37,668 nt of DNA from Sphingomonas sp. Leaf33 (GTDB lineage Bacteria; Pseudomonadota; Alphaproteobacteria; Sphingomonadales; Sphingomonadaceae), in contig NZ_LMLB01000008.1 of assembly GCF_001421785.1 (NCBI RefSeq), forward strand, positions 1 through 37,668. The letters are read 5' to 3'. The notes beneath the pieces are model-generated. The model was not told where the DNA came from and did not search any database. It was given only the letters and a program-made list of their open reading frames with translations. A program made the translations under genes and the position numbers. The first letter of the stretch is position 1; each line of letters begins with the position of its first letter. Of this stretch, positions 9,024 to 16,941 are shown one piece after another.

Positions 9024-10003
9024 GGCGCCGCCACCGCCGCGCGGACCGCGGCGATCCGGGCGGCCGGGCTGTCATGTTCGCCGAACGGACCGTCCAGCAT
9101 CCCGCCGTCGAGGCGGAGCAGCGCTTGCGCGCCGGAAACGGGATCGAGCCCGGCATCGTGCATCATCAGCGCGCCCAGGCGATCGGCATCGCGTTCGACC
9201 CCGCGAATGATCGCGCCGCTTTTCCCCAACGTCCGTCCCAGTCCCCGCCGCACATCGCCCCCACGCATCACCGCGGCGTGGCCGAGGATATTGTGCGCCA
9301 TTTCGTGCGCGAGAAAGAAAGCAACTTCGTCGTCCCCGCGCAAGCGCGCGAGCAATCCGGTGGTGACGAAGACATGGGTGCCATCGGCAAAGGCGTTGCG
9401 CTGCACAGACCGCGCGAGGTGGACGCGCGAGGGGCAGGCGGGGCGGGGGGCAAGCGACAGGGACAGGGTCGTGCCCTCGCGCAGCACCGAGATCGACAGC
9501 GCGCCACCTGCAGCCGCACGGGCGCCTGCATCGATCCGGTCGAGTATCGCGTCCGCGCGGGCATGGGCCCGCGCCGCGACGAACGGCAGGTCGCGCGCCT
9601 CTTCGGGGGGCAGGGGGGTGCCGCCGACGGCCAGCAGCACATCGCCTGCGCGCATGCCTGCAACCGCGGCCGGGCTGTCGGGGACGACGAGCGTGACACC
9701 GGGGCCGCGATCGAGCGCCAGGGTCGCAGCGAGGCCGGCGCGATCGGGCAGTTCGAACTGGGTCAGGTGTTGCAACGCGAAGCCGAGCGCCGGGACCGTG
9801 ACCGGGCAGCGCAGGGCGGCGCGGGTGGCGAGGCGAAACGCCAGATCGGCGACGCGCGCATCCTCCTCGCGACCGGGCAGATAGGGTGGGGGGCTCGGAG
9901 CGAAGACCGTGGCGACAGGGGCGTGCTGCGCTGCATCCGCAGGCGCGATCGGGCTCGCGATGCAGGCCGACAGGCCGATCCAGAGGGCAAGCATCCGAAA
10001 CAT
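9020..10003 (-). CDS. PDZ-containing M48 metallopeptidase, probable lipoprotein
   Basis: This is a 327-residue protein. The N-terminus has a hydrophobic stretch ending in LSAC with Cys14, a good lipobox, so it is probably a membrane-anchored periplasmic lipoprotein. A PDZ-like segment (about residues 90-150: GVTLVVPDSPAAVAG then GDVLLAVGG) precedes the peptidase domain. Zinc motif HEMAH has His233, Glu234 and His237; the third ligand is likely Glu270 in GVERDADRLG. This layout resembles BepA/LoiP-type envelope quality-control proteases, but PDZ before M48 is less usual. It is followed by the J-domain gene in a four-base overlap. Start ATG at 10003. Confidence 0.9.
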   Translation of the reverse strand: MFRMLALWIGLSACIASPIAPADAAQHAPVATVFAPSPPPYLPGREEDARVADLAFRLATRAALRCPVTVPALGFALQHLTQFELPDRAGLAATLALDRGPGVTLVVPDSPAAVAGMRAGDVLLAVGGTPLPPEEARDLPFVAARAHARADAILDRIDAGARAAAGGALSISVLREGTTLSLSLAPRPACPSRVHLARSVQRNAFADGTHVFVTTGLLARLRGDDEVAFFLAHEMAHNILGHAAVMRGGDVRRGLGRTLGKSGAIIRGVERDADRLGALMMHDAGLDPVSGAQALLRLDGGMLDGPFGEHDSPAARIAAVRAAVAAP

Positions 10004-10280
10004 CTGCTGCGTCGCTTACACCGGCACCCCGGGTCGGCTCAACGCGGGATGTGGGTCATCGGAGAGGGGGTGGGCGCGCGCGCGTGATCCGTCATCGCTT
10101 GCCGTAGGATGGATCGCAGGATCGCCACCACGGTCTTCGCCAGAGCATGACGGTGGCTTTATGCCCCGTACCGGAATCGACCCATCACTCGGAGGGCGCC
10201 TGCGGTCGATGGCGACCCGTTCGAAGCCACGTTCGAGACGGGGGGGCGGTGAATACTTCACTTTGCCAGTAATCGCGAAG
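10004..10280. other. Intergenic region upstream of the M48 peptidase gene
   Basis: This stretch lies between the peptidase start and the terminator of the small-protein gene; the whole gene-free span is 10004-10350. It should contain the promoter of the peptidase/J-domain pair. I see no coding frame with family features and no RNA gene. A G-rich run occurs near 10240-10248. Confidence 0.4.
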
Positions 10281-10320
10281 CCCAAACAGGAAAGGGCCGA
10301 ACAGCGATGCTGCCCGGCCC
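10281..10320 (-). terminator. Rho-independent terminator of the small-protein gene
   Basis: On the minus strand the RNA folds into a 12-bp stem: GGGCCGGGCAGC pairs with GCUGUUCGGCCC over an AUC loop, with two G-U pairs. It is followed directly by UUUCCUGUUU. On the plus strand the same positions give A-C mismatches, so the structure favours minus-strand transcripts. It lies 31 bp after the stop codon at 10351. Confidence 0.85.
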
Positions 10321-10335
10321 CGAAATTCCTGGTCG

Positions 10336-10352
10336 AAGCTTTTAAAAAGCTT
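10336..10352. repeat. AAGCTTTT-A-AAAAGCTT palindrome at a stop codon
   Basis: This 17-nt inverted repeat has 8-nt arms around one A and overlaps the TAA stop of the small-protein gene. It is notable for being AT-rich in GC-rich DNA. It could form a second small hairpin ahead of the main terminator, or act as a protein-binding site. No function is shown. Confidence 0.5.
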
Positions 10353-10596
10353 ACGGGCTGTTCGGGCTCGAGTCGGCGTCGACAGCAGCCCAGATGCCCA
10401 GGCCGATCGCGCCGATCGCGAGGATCAGAACGATGAAGCCGGTGCCCTTGCCGATGCCGGCGTTGTCACCCGAAACGGTTTCCGAGGCCGGAGCAACGGC
10501 CTTCTGCGTCAGCGGCGTCGAAACGGCTGCCGATGCGGTCGAAGCGACCATCATCGAAACGGCCGCCATAGCCGTGTAGAAAGACTTCATCTTCAT
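10351..10596 (-). CDS. Small exported single-span membrane protein, unknown function
   Basis: This 81-residue protein has a signal-peptide-like N-terminus (MKMKSFYTAMAAV, cleavage likely after ASAA near residue 23). A short Ser/Thr/Pro-rich stretch and a Gly-rich turn (GIGKGTGF) follow, then one hydrophobic segment of about 20 residues (FIVLILAIGAIGLGIWAAV). The tail is short and acidic. The ATG at 10596 has a strong AGGGGAAG six bases upstream; a longer frame from 10623 is less likely. Strong ribosome-binding site, own terminator and a 19-nt palindrome upstream suggest a separately regulated, well-expressed gene. I do not recognise a family. Its position between the EPS operon end and the peptidase hints at an envelope or EPS role, which is inference only. 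Confidence 0.8.
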   Translation of the reverse strand: MKMKSFYTAMAAVSMMVASTASAAVSTPLTQKAVAPASETVSGDNAGIGKGTGFIVLILAIGAIGLGIWAAVDADSSPNSP

Positions 10597-10679
10597 CTCG
10601 TACTTCCCCTTCAGATTCGCCAAGAACCGAATTTCTTCGTCTCTCTAACGCGGCGACCCGTAATGTCCACCCGAAATCG

Positions 10680-10698
10680 CTGCGATGCTGCATCGCAG
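10680..10698. promoter_or_regulatory. 19-nt perfect palindrome upstream of the small-protein gene
   Basis: CTGCGATGC-T-GCATCGCAG is a perfect inverted repeat of 9-nt arms around one base. It is centred 93 bp before the small-protein ATG and lies about 80 bp beyond the end of the EPS operon. The size and symmetry suit a homodimeric regulator. The hexamer CGATGC/GCATCG recurs, with arms reversed, before wza (31839-31855). Confidence 0.55.
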
Positions 10699-10716
10699 TA
10701 ACTTTGAGATGTTGCC

Positions 10717-10742
10717 GAAGCCCTAACACCCATCAGGGCTTC
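10717..10742 (-). terminator. Stem-loop after the long EPS operon
   Basis: GAAGCCCT and AGGGCTTC form an 8-bp stem with a 10-nt loop, 36 bp past the epimerase stop. In the minus direction no U-tract follows; in the plus direction TTGTT does. It may end or stabilise the 3' end of the EPS transcript, but it is not a textbook minus-strand terminator. Confidence 0.4.
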
Positions 10743-10778
10743 TTGTTCCGCGTAAGATGCCAAAAATCGTGTGCGATG

Positions 10779-11774
10779 TCAAAGCCCGTGATACTCGCGG
10801 TACCAGTCGACGAAGCGCGGCACGCCCTCGGCAATCGTCGTGCGCGGCGTGAAGCCCAGATCGCCTTGGATCGCGCTGATGTCGGCAAAGGTGTCGCGCA
10901 CGTCGCCGGGCTGCATCGGCATCAGGTTGCGCACCGCCTTGCGGCCGCACGCCTGCTCGATCAGGTCGATCATCTCGCCCAGATCCTCAGACCGGCTGTT
11001 GCCGATATTGTACAGGCGGTGCGGGCTGACGCTGCCGCCGGCCTTGACCGACCCGTCGTCGGCGGGCGGATTGTCGTTGCACGCGACAATGCCCGCGACG
11101 ATGTCGTCGATATAGGTGAAGTCGCGGCGCATGTTGCCTTCGCCGAACACGTTGATCGGCTCGCCCGCCATGATCGCCCTGGTGAACAGCCACATCGCCA
11201 TGTCGGGGCGGCCCCACGGCCCGTAGACGGTGAAGAAGCGCAGGCCGGTCTGGGGCAGGCGATAGAGATGCGCGTAGGTCTCGCTCATCAGCTCGTCGGC
11301 CTTTTTCGTCGCGGCATAGAGCGACATGGGCTGGTCGACGCGGTCCTCAACGCGGAACGGCAGCGTCTTGTTGCTGCCGTAGACCGACGAGGACGAGGCA
11401 TAGACCATCTGCTCGACCTGCCGGTGACGCGCGACCTCGAGCAGGTTCAGGTGCCCGGCCAGGTTCGATTGCAGGTACGCGCGCGGGTTCTCGATCGAAT
11501 AGCGCACGCCGGCCTGCGCCCCCAGGTGCACGATCCGGTCGAACTCCTCGCCCTTGAGCGCTTCGTCCAAGGCGACATGGTCGGAGAAGTCGACCTGCTT
11601 GAACGCGAACGCATCGCCATGCTCGGCCAGCAGCGCCAGGCGGTCGCGCTTGATCCGCGGGTCGTAGTAATCGTTGATGCTGTCGATGCCGAGCACCGTA
11701 TCGCCGCGGCCGAGCAGATGCCGGCTGACGTTGAAGCCGATGAACCCGGCGGCACCGGTGACGAGAACCCTCAA
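10779..11774 (-). CDS. UDP-glucuronate 4-epimerase-type NAD-dependent epimerase
   Basis: This 331-residue extended SDR protein would interconvert UDP-glucuronate and UDP-galacturonate, or the HexNAcA equivalents. The Rossmann GAAGFIG is at residues 7-13, followed by the SINDYYD signature of uronate epimerases, GVRYSIENP, a Ser-rich VYASSSSVYG near 124-133, and catalytic Tyr153-x3-Lys157 (YAATK). The best start is TTG at 11774: it has AAGGA six bases upstream and overlaps the asnB stop as TTGA. Another in-frame TTG at 11789 would add five residues. It is the last gene of the EPS operon. With the dehydrogenase at 32731 and the amidotransferase next to it, it fits an (amidated) uronic acid route. 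Confidence 0.9.
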   Translation of the reverse strand: MRVLVTGAAGFIGFNVSRHLLGRGDTVLGIDSINDYYDPRIKRDRLALLAEHGDAFAFKQVDFSDHVALDEALKGEEFDRIVHLGAQAGVRYSIENPRAYLQSNLAGHLNLLEVARHRQVEQMVYASSSSVYGSNKTLPFRVEDRVDQPMSLYAATKKADELMSETYAHLYRLPQTGLRFFTVYGPWGRPDMAMWLFTRAIMAGEPINVFGEGNMRRDFTYIDDIVAGIVACNDNPPADDGSVKAGGSVSPHRLYNIGNSRSEDLGEMIDLIEQACGRKAVRNLMPMQPGDVRDTFADISAIQGDLGFTPRTTIAEGVPRFVDWYREYHGL

Positions 11775-13762
11775 GACGCTTCCTTCCAATCATGAGCGGC
11801 CGGATTTGCCTGTTCGGCAAGCCAGGCCTGGAACATCAGGACCGCCCAGAGCGCTGCGGTCGCATCGCGCCGGCCGGACACATGGTCGCGCCAGCGCGCG
11901 GTGACCGCGGCGGCATCGAAATAGCCCTCGGCGGCAAGCCGTGACGGGGCAAGCAGTTCCTCGGCCCACGGTCGCAGCGGCCCGCGCAGCCACTGGCCGA
12001 CCGGAATGGCGAACCCGGCCTTGGGACGCTCGAACATCGCGCGCGGAGCCTGTCGGTACAGCAGCTCGCGCAGCACATGCTTGCCGCGACCGTTCTTGAT
12101 CTTGAGCGACAGCGGGATGCGGGCGGCGACGGCGGCCACGCGGTGGTCGAGGAAGGGAACGCGCGTTTCCAGGCTGACCGCCATCGCCGCGCGATCTACC
12201 TTCACCAGGATGTCGTCGGGCAGGTAGGTGGTCGCATCGCAATACATCATCCGCACCGCATCGGGTGCGTGCGGGAAGGGATCGAGGTCGAAGCCCGGTA
12301 CGGCCGTCGCGCCGAGCACCGGGGACGGCTCGAAGCTCCATTCGTCGAGGAAGCTCGTATAGACGTCGTCGAACCGCCGCGCGCCGCCCGCGACCCGCAA
12401 CGCCTTCTGGATCTTCGCGCCGAAATGCGGCGGACGGTTGCCGGGGATCGCATTCCACAGGCCCGCCGGCAGCCGGCTGAGCGGCAGTCCGGCGGCGGCA
12501 CGGACAGGGCGGGGCAGCACGCTGAGGCGATCCCACATCTTCGGCGCGGCGAAATGCCGGTTGTAGCCGGCGAAGAGTTCATCGCCGCCGTCTCCCGACA
12601 GGGCGACGGTTACCTGTTCGCGGGCGAAGCGGCTGACGAGATGGGTCGGGATCTGCGAGGAATCGGCGAACGGTTCGTCATACATCGCCGGCAGGCTGGG
12701 GATGACGTCGCGGGTCTCGGCGACGGTGACGTAGCGTTCGTTGTGGACGGTCCCAAAATGCCGGGCGACCTCCTTGGCATATACGGCTTCGTTGAAGCCG
12801 GCCTCCTCGAACCCGATCGAGAAGGTGCGCACCGGCGTCGAGGAATGGCGCTGGTAGAGCGCGACGACGGTCGATGAATCGATCCCGCCCGACAGGAAGG
12901 CGCCGACCGGGACATCGGCGATCGCCTGGCCTGCGATCGCCTGGCCGAGCGCGTCGTCCAGCGCAGCGATGGCGTCGTCCTCGCTGGCGATCGGCGCCGC
13001 CGCACCCTGCGTCAGCACATCGCGATACGACCAGTAGCGCGACAGCGTCAGGCCGTCTCGGCGGCCCTCGACCGGCGCCGCGCCGGGCGCCGTCCGGGCG
13101 GCACCCGGCGTCACCGTCAGGATGCAGCCGGGCTCCAGCTTGTAGATGTCGCGGTAGATCGAATAGGGCGCCGGCACATAGGTCCGCGCGGCGAACGCGG
13201 CGAGCGCGTTGCGATCGATCGCGTTGGCGAAGCCGGGGTGCACGCGCAGCGCCTTGAGTTCGGAGGCGAACAGGAAGTCCCCCCCGACCCAGCCATAATA
13301 GAGCGGCTTTTCGCCGAACCGGTCGCGCACCAGCTGCAGGACACGGTCGCGGCGGTCCCACAGTGCGATCGCGAACATGCCGACGCAGCGACGGATCGTC
13401 GTGTCCAGTCCCCAGGCGGCGATGGCGGCGACCAGCGTCTCGGTATCGCTGTGGCCGCGCCAGGCCGGGGCCACGCCGGCGGTGTCCAGGTCCTTGCGGA
13501 TGGCGAGGTGGTTGTAGATTTCGCCGTTGAACGCGATGACCCAGCGGCCGTCGACCGACGCCATCGGCTGATGGCCCAGCGGCGAGAGATCGACGATCGC
13601 GAGCCGCCGATGGCCGAGCACCGCGCGCGGACCGTCGCCGGCATCGGGATCGTCCCACCGCCCGCCGTCGTCGGGACCGCGGTGATGGAGCGGTGCGGTC
13701 ATCCGATCGACCAGGGAAGGATCGCGCGCACCACTCAGGATCGCGCCGGCTATGCCGCACAT
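11771..13762 (-). CDS. AsnB-type glutamine amidotransferase / asparagine synthase
   Basis: This 663-residue two-domain protein has an N-terminal class II glutaminase with the nucleophile Cys2 (MCGIAGA), FNGEIYN near residues 78-84 and an ammonia-channel region. Then comes an ATP-pyrophosphatase synthetase domain with the PP-loop SGGIDSS at 291-297. The family makes asparagine, but EPS- and O-antigen-linked members (for example WbpS in Pseudomonas) amidate uronic acids. Location inside the EPS operon, coupled to a uronate epimerase, supports the second role; this is inference. The ATG at 13762 is preceded by AGCAGG. GC content is high again here, unlike the gene upstream of it. Confidence 0.9.
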   Translation of the reverse strand: MCGIAGAILSGARDPSLVDRMTAPLHHRGPDDGGRWDDPDAGDGPRAVLGHRRLAIVDLSPLGHQPMASVDGRWVIAFNGEIYNHLAIRKDLDTAGVAPAWRGHSDTETLVAAIAAWGLDTTIRRCVGMFAIALWDRRDRVLQLVRDRFGEKPLYYGWVGGDFLFASELKALRVHPGFANAIDRNALAAFAARTYVPAPYSIYRDIYKLEPGCILTVTPGAARTAPGAAPVEGRRDGLTLSRYWSYRDVLTQGAAAPIASEDDAIAALDDALGQAIAGQAIADVPVGAFLSGGIDSSTVVALYQRHSSTPVRTFSIGFEEAGFNEAVYAKEVARHFGTVHNERYVTVAETRDVIPSLPAMYDEPFADSSQIPTHLVSRFAREQVTVALSGDGGDELFAGYNRHFAAPKMWDRLSVLPRPVRAAAGLPLSRLPAGLWNAIPGNRPPHFGAKIQKALRVAGGARRFDDVYTSFLDEWSFEPSPVLGATAVPGFDLDPFPHAPDAVRMMYCDATTYLPDDILVKVDRAAMAVSLETRVPFLDHRVAAVAARIPLSLKIKNGRGKHVLRELLYRQAPRAMFERPKAGFAIPVGQWLRGPLRPWAEELLAPSRLAAEGYFDAAAVTARWRDHVSGRRDATAALWAVLMFQAWLAEQANPAAHDWKEAS

Positions 13763-13878
13763 GGGAAAACCTGCTTTCTAAGACGGGGCGCCGTTAGCAT
13801 CCATTTCCCGCGACGGAAACTCTGCGCAGGCGGGGCGGGGGGCCGTCCACGCGCCCCCGATATCGGCCACTGTTGCTG

Positions 13879-15219
13879 CTAAATCCTTCTCTGCAATACG
13901 TGCTTGATCGCAGTACCGACGAAGAGGGGTACCTGCACTTCATGCCGATGCACGACGAAGACGTAGAAATGCCAGGCAGCATTGGTAATGACGGCCCCGG
14001 CGGAAATGCCGATAATACCGTAGACACGTCCTAGCAGAAACGCCGATATGGAGCCGACCACGACCGATACGATAAACGCCTTGACAACGATTTGCTCGCG
14101 ACCCGTCATGTTAAGGTAGCTACCCGTTATACCAAAAAACGAAACAAATAAATTTGCTATTCCAAGCACTACTACGGAGCTATAAGCACTCGAATACGCT
14201 GGACCGAATAAAAAAGATATTATAGATCTACCGAAAATAATAACGATCAATAATATCATAGCCGTGCAAAAAGTCGCTGCTATAGTCGTATGTCCAAGTG
14301 TTTTGTAAACAGCAGTATGATCATGCTCAGCGCTCTGTCTGGCGACAATGGGTAGGGTAGCAATATTTGCAATACTGCTTGGGAGGGCGAGCAGCGCAGT
14401 CGCGGACAGGGCAACTCGGAGAATGCCGGTATCTGCCGCAGAGCAGATCAAGCCTGCCATCAAAATAGGGTAGTTGCCATTGAATACGGCAAGCAGAGAG
14501 TGCGCGGTATACGCTGTGACAACGCCCCACCAACGCCCCGGCCTATAGACGCTATGTTTTTCGGGATAGCCTTTGGATCGAGAAAAATAGAATCTGACAG
14601 CTATCAACACACAGGCGCCGGTCGCCGCGAGCTGTAGAAAAAGCGCGTCAGCGACCGTCAATTTTCCGCTCAAGAGAACAAAGAACAATATCAGTGCTGA
14701 TGTGATTGCAGGCTTAGCAACCATATCAACCGCCTGACCAATTATGTTCAGACCTATTCCACGCAAAAGTGCTCCGAGAACTGCGGACAGCGCTAAAGCA
14801 ATGATTAAGGCAGCTGAAGCTGAACCCTCAGCGATACGGGACAGAAGCGTATCTTTATTCAATACTGCTGCTATCAACAGTCCTATAAAGGCAGTCAGTG
14901 AAGCGATGAGAATCGTTCTTGGTAAAAACCAGAAGAACAGTGATTTGAGACTTGTCCGTGAGCCATTCGCTACGGCTCGGGATGCTTCTCGAGTTGCGAA
15001 TACCGGTAATCCGGCCTGCGCTGGTGCGCCAAGCAATGAGACAAAGGCCATTGCAGTACCATAGATGCCGTAATTCACCGGGCCCAATACCCGGGCTAGT
15101 TGGATGCCGAGTAGCATCGTAAAGGCCATACCGCCGAGCTGTACGAACCCGCTGCCGATAAGGACGCCATGCAACTCAGGTAACCGCGAGAAGGCCCTAC
15201 GCGCGATACTAATTGTCAC
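13879..15219 (-). CDS. Wzx-type polysaccharide flippase (oligosaccharide repeat-unit transporter)
   Basis: This 446-residue, strongly hydrophobic protein has about 12 predicted membrane spans and begins with an amphipathic basic segment. The opening (LIGSGFVQLGGMAFTMLLG, then LGPVNYGIYGTAMA) is typical of MOP/PST-family flippases, which move undecaprenyl-linked repeat units across the inner membrane. The GTG at 15219 overlaps the GT2 stop as GTGA; a TTG at 15225 is an alternative. The base composition is much lower in GC than the surroundings (25 of 60 G+C in 14161-14220, against 41 of 60 in 13201-13260). This suggests recent transfer with the next two genes. Confidence 0.88.
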   Translation of the reverse strand: MTISIARRAFSRLPELHGVLIGSGFVQLGGMAFTMLLGIQLARVLGPVNYGIYGTAMAFVSLLGAPAQAGLPVFATREASRAVANGSRTSLKSLFFWFLPRTILIASLTAFIGLLIAAVLNKDTLLSRIAEGSASAALIIALALSAVLGALLRGIGLNIIGQAVDMVAKPAITSALILFFVLLSGKLTVADALFLQLAATGACVLIAVRFYFSRSKGYPEKHSVYRPGRWWGVVTAYTAHSLLAVFNGNYPILMAGLICSAADTGILRVALSATALLALPSSIANIATLPIVARQSAEHDHTAVYKTLGHTTIAATFCTAMILLIVIIFGRSIISFLFGPAYSSAYSSVVVLGIANLFVSFFGITGSYLNMTGREQIVVKAFIVSVVVGSISAFLLGRVYGIIGISAGAVITNAAWHFYVFVVHRHEVQVPLFVGTAIKHVLQRRI

Positions 15220-16112
15220 GACCAAATGGCCTTCTTGATCTTTTCCAAAAATAGCTCTGCTTTGTACGGATCAAAGATCCTATATAAGAACAGTAGGGGC
15301 ATGGGCCCACACATTGCCTTTTTTTCAGCCAATTTTTTGGCGGTAGAAAATAGATAACTGGCCTGATCGGGTAGAAGGTTACGACTTGCCTCCCGGCCTA
15401 ATGCCCAGCAAGCTTGTCCAAGCATTAGCATATCGTCTTGGCTTCTTGTGAGTTTATTTAGCGCGCTGATCGTATCTATTATACTATCGAAAACCCTTGC
15501 TTGGTTGTCACGCGTCAACCGATTGGATGATGCATGACCGACCAGGTAAACTTCGCTTTCGATTTGTCTGAAAACTATTCCGGTTTGAGCAAGCCGAACC
15601 GAAAGCTCCTGATCTTCGCCTATACGAAGTGACTCGTTTAAACCGTTTACTTCGATCAGGCTCGCTCGGGGAATTAGACTCAACCCTAGCGGAAGTGTGT
15701 GACGAAACAGCAGGTAGGGCGGTATGATGGTATCGGCCGCTAAGATGGGAAATCCATAACTACGATCATTCGCTCGTCCGACCGGCACTTCGCCTTCTTT
15801 TGCGGCGGAGAGTAAGGCGTGCGATGATCCGGCAGGAACCGCGTCGTCGCTATCTATAAAACGAACATACTTACGGGTAGCTAGGCCTATACCTGTATTT
15901 CTAGCGCTGCTAACTCCTCTGTTATCGGTTCTTACAGCGATTATATTACGGTACCGCTGAATTATCTGCCAGCTTTTATCTGTTGACCCATCATCAACGA
16001 TAATGAATTCGGCATCTGGAGCATCGGACCTTATGCTAGAAATAGTCTGCTCGATAGAGTCCGCGCGATTATAGCAAGGAACAACAAAAGATATATCGGC
16101 AGATTGTTCCAT
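15216..16112 (-). CDS. Glycosyltransferase family 2 (low-GC cassette)
   Basis: This 298-residue GT-A fold transferase has the N-terminal strand FVVPCYNRADS. The nucleotide-binding VDDGSTD is near residues 39-45, and a DSDD metal-binding motif sits at 87-90. NRGVSSARNTGI is the usual GT2 stretch between them. The C-terminal half is less conserved and gives no sugar specificity. It presumably adds one sugar to the lipid-linked repeat unit on the cytosolic face. It is coupled to the flippase by overlap. GC content and codon choice (many AT-ending codons) are unlike the operon around it. The ATG is at 16112. Confidence 0.88.
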   Translation of the reverse strand: MEQSADISFVVPCYNRADSIEQTISSIRSDAPDAEFIIVDDGSTDKSWQIIQRYRNIIAVRTDNRGVSSARNTGIGLATRKYVRFIDSDDAVPAGSSHALLSAAKEGEVPVGRANDRSYGFPILAADTIIPPYLLFRHTLPLGLSLIPRASLIEVNGLNESLRIGEDQELSVRLAQTGIVFRQIESEVYLVGHASSNRLTRDNQARVFDSIIDTISALNKLTRSQDDMLMLGQACWALGREASRNLLPDQASYLFSTAKKLAEKKAMCGPMPLLFLYRIFDPYKAELFLEKIKKAIWS

Positions 16113-16166
16113 AATGCTTCATTCCAGCAATCGAGGTGCACATATATTCGATATGCCGGCCGAACC

Positions 16167-16883
16167 TTACGTGCGCGCAACGTAATTCAAGTCACTGATC
16201 TGTTCGAACTTATAGGAATCATTAGCCGAAAGGATTGCGTTCTCGCAGGCTATACGACTCTCACTGTCTAGTGCCTCAAAAATGATCAGTGGCGAACGCT
16301 TTAGTGTTTCGGCGGCACCCTCGAAAACCTGTGGTTCAAACCCCTCAACATCTACCTTGATCACGTCCGCCGCTATGGCGAAGGAATCTAATGTTCGTAC
16401 GGGGACAGTTATACCCGTCTCACTAATCCTAGAGATATCTAAGTCATTTGATTCCGCAAAAGTCGTAGTGCCATTATAATTCGATACGGCAAACGGATAG
16501 ATAGAAACGTTAGGCCATTTGTTGGATTCAAGTAGCCGTAAGGCACGATGTGCGGGCTCGAAGGCATGCACGTGGCCGGCTTTTGCAGAAAAAATTGCTA
16601 CGGTGCATCCTACGTTGGCGCCGACATCGATCACCACGCTATCGCTACGCAAGGGTAGCGATTTCAGATAGGCGGCGTCCTTGGCCCAATGCTTGTACTC
16701 ACCCTCGCGCACGAGGGGGACGCACACCCGCTCACTTATGTCGCACGCAAGCGTTCCATAGGCTGTTTGAGTGGGATACGACCTTAGCGACGGCCTTATA
16801 TTCGCAAGCAGCCGTGCGACACGAAAATATCCGACCGGCAAACGGCGTACAAGCGTGACCGCGGCATCATCTATGAAACTCAT
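16167..16883 (-). CDS. FkbM-family SAM-dependent methyltransferase
   Basis: This is a 238-residue protein. The SAM-binding motif VIDVGANVGCT is near residues 84-94. HAFEPAHRALRLL follows as motif II, and the FkbM hallmark IKVDVEGFE is near 175-183. FkbM enzymes O-methylate sugars or polyketides, and in EPS loci they usually methylate a sugar hydroxyl of the repeat unit or chain end. It lies 54 bp upstream of the GT2 and shares its low GC content. The ATG at 16883 opens MSFIDDAAV. The exact acceptor is unknown. Confidence 0.87.
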   Translation of the reverse strand: MSFIDDAAVTLVRRLPVGYFRVARLLANIRPSLRSYPTQTAYGTLACDISERVCVPLVREGEYKHWAKDAAYLKSLPLRSDSVVIDVGANVGCTVAIFSAKAGHVHAFEPAHRALRLLESNKWPNVSIYPFAVSNYNGTTTFAESNDLDISRISETGITVPVRTLDSFAIAADVIKVDVEGFEPQVFEGAAETLKRSPLIIFEALDSESRIACENAILSANDSYKFEQISDLNYVART

Positions 16884-16941
16884 GCGCGGCGTCTAGCAGG
16901 AAGCTTGAAATCATAAAAGGTAGGCAGGTAGCCGGATCGGC

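Noticed and set aside
13763..13878. Possible G/C-rich hairpin between asnB and the flippase
   Set aside because: Arms pair poorly and no U-tract follows in the minus direction; not called as a terminator.
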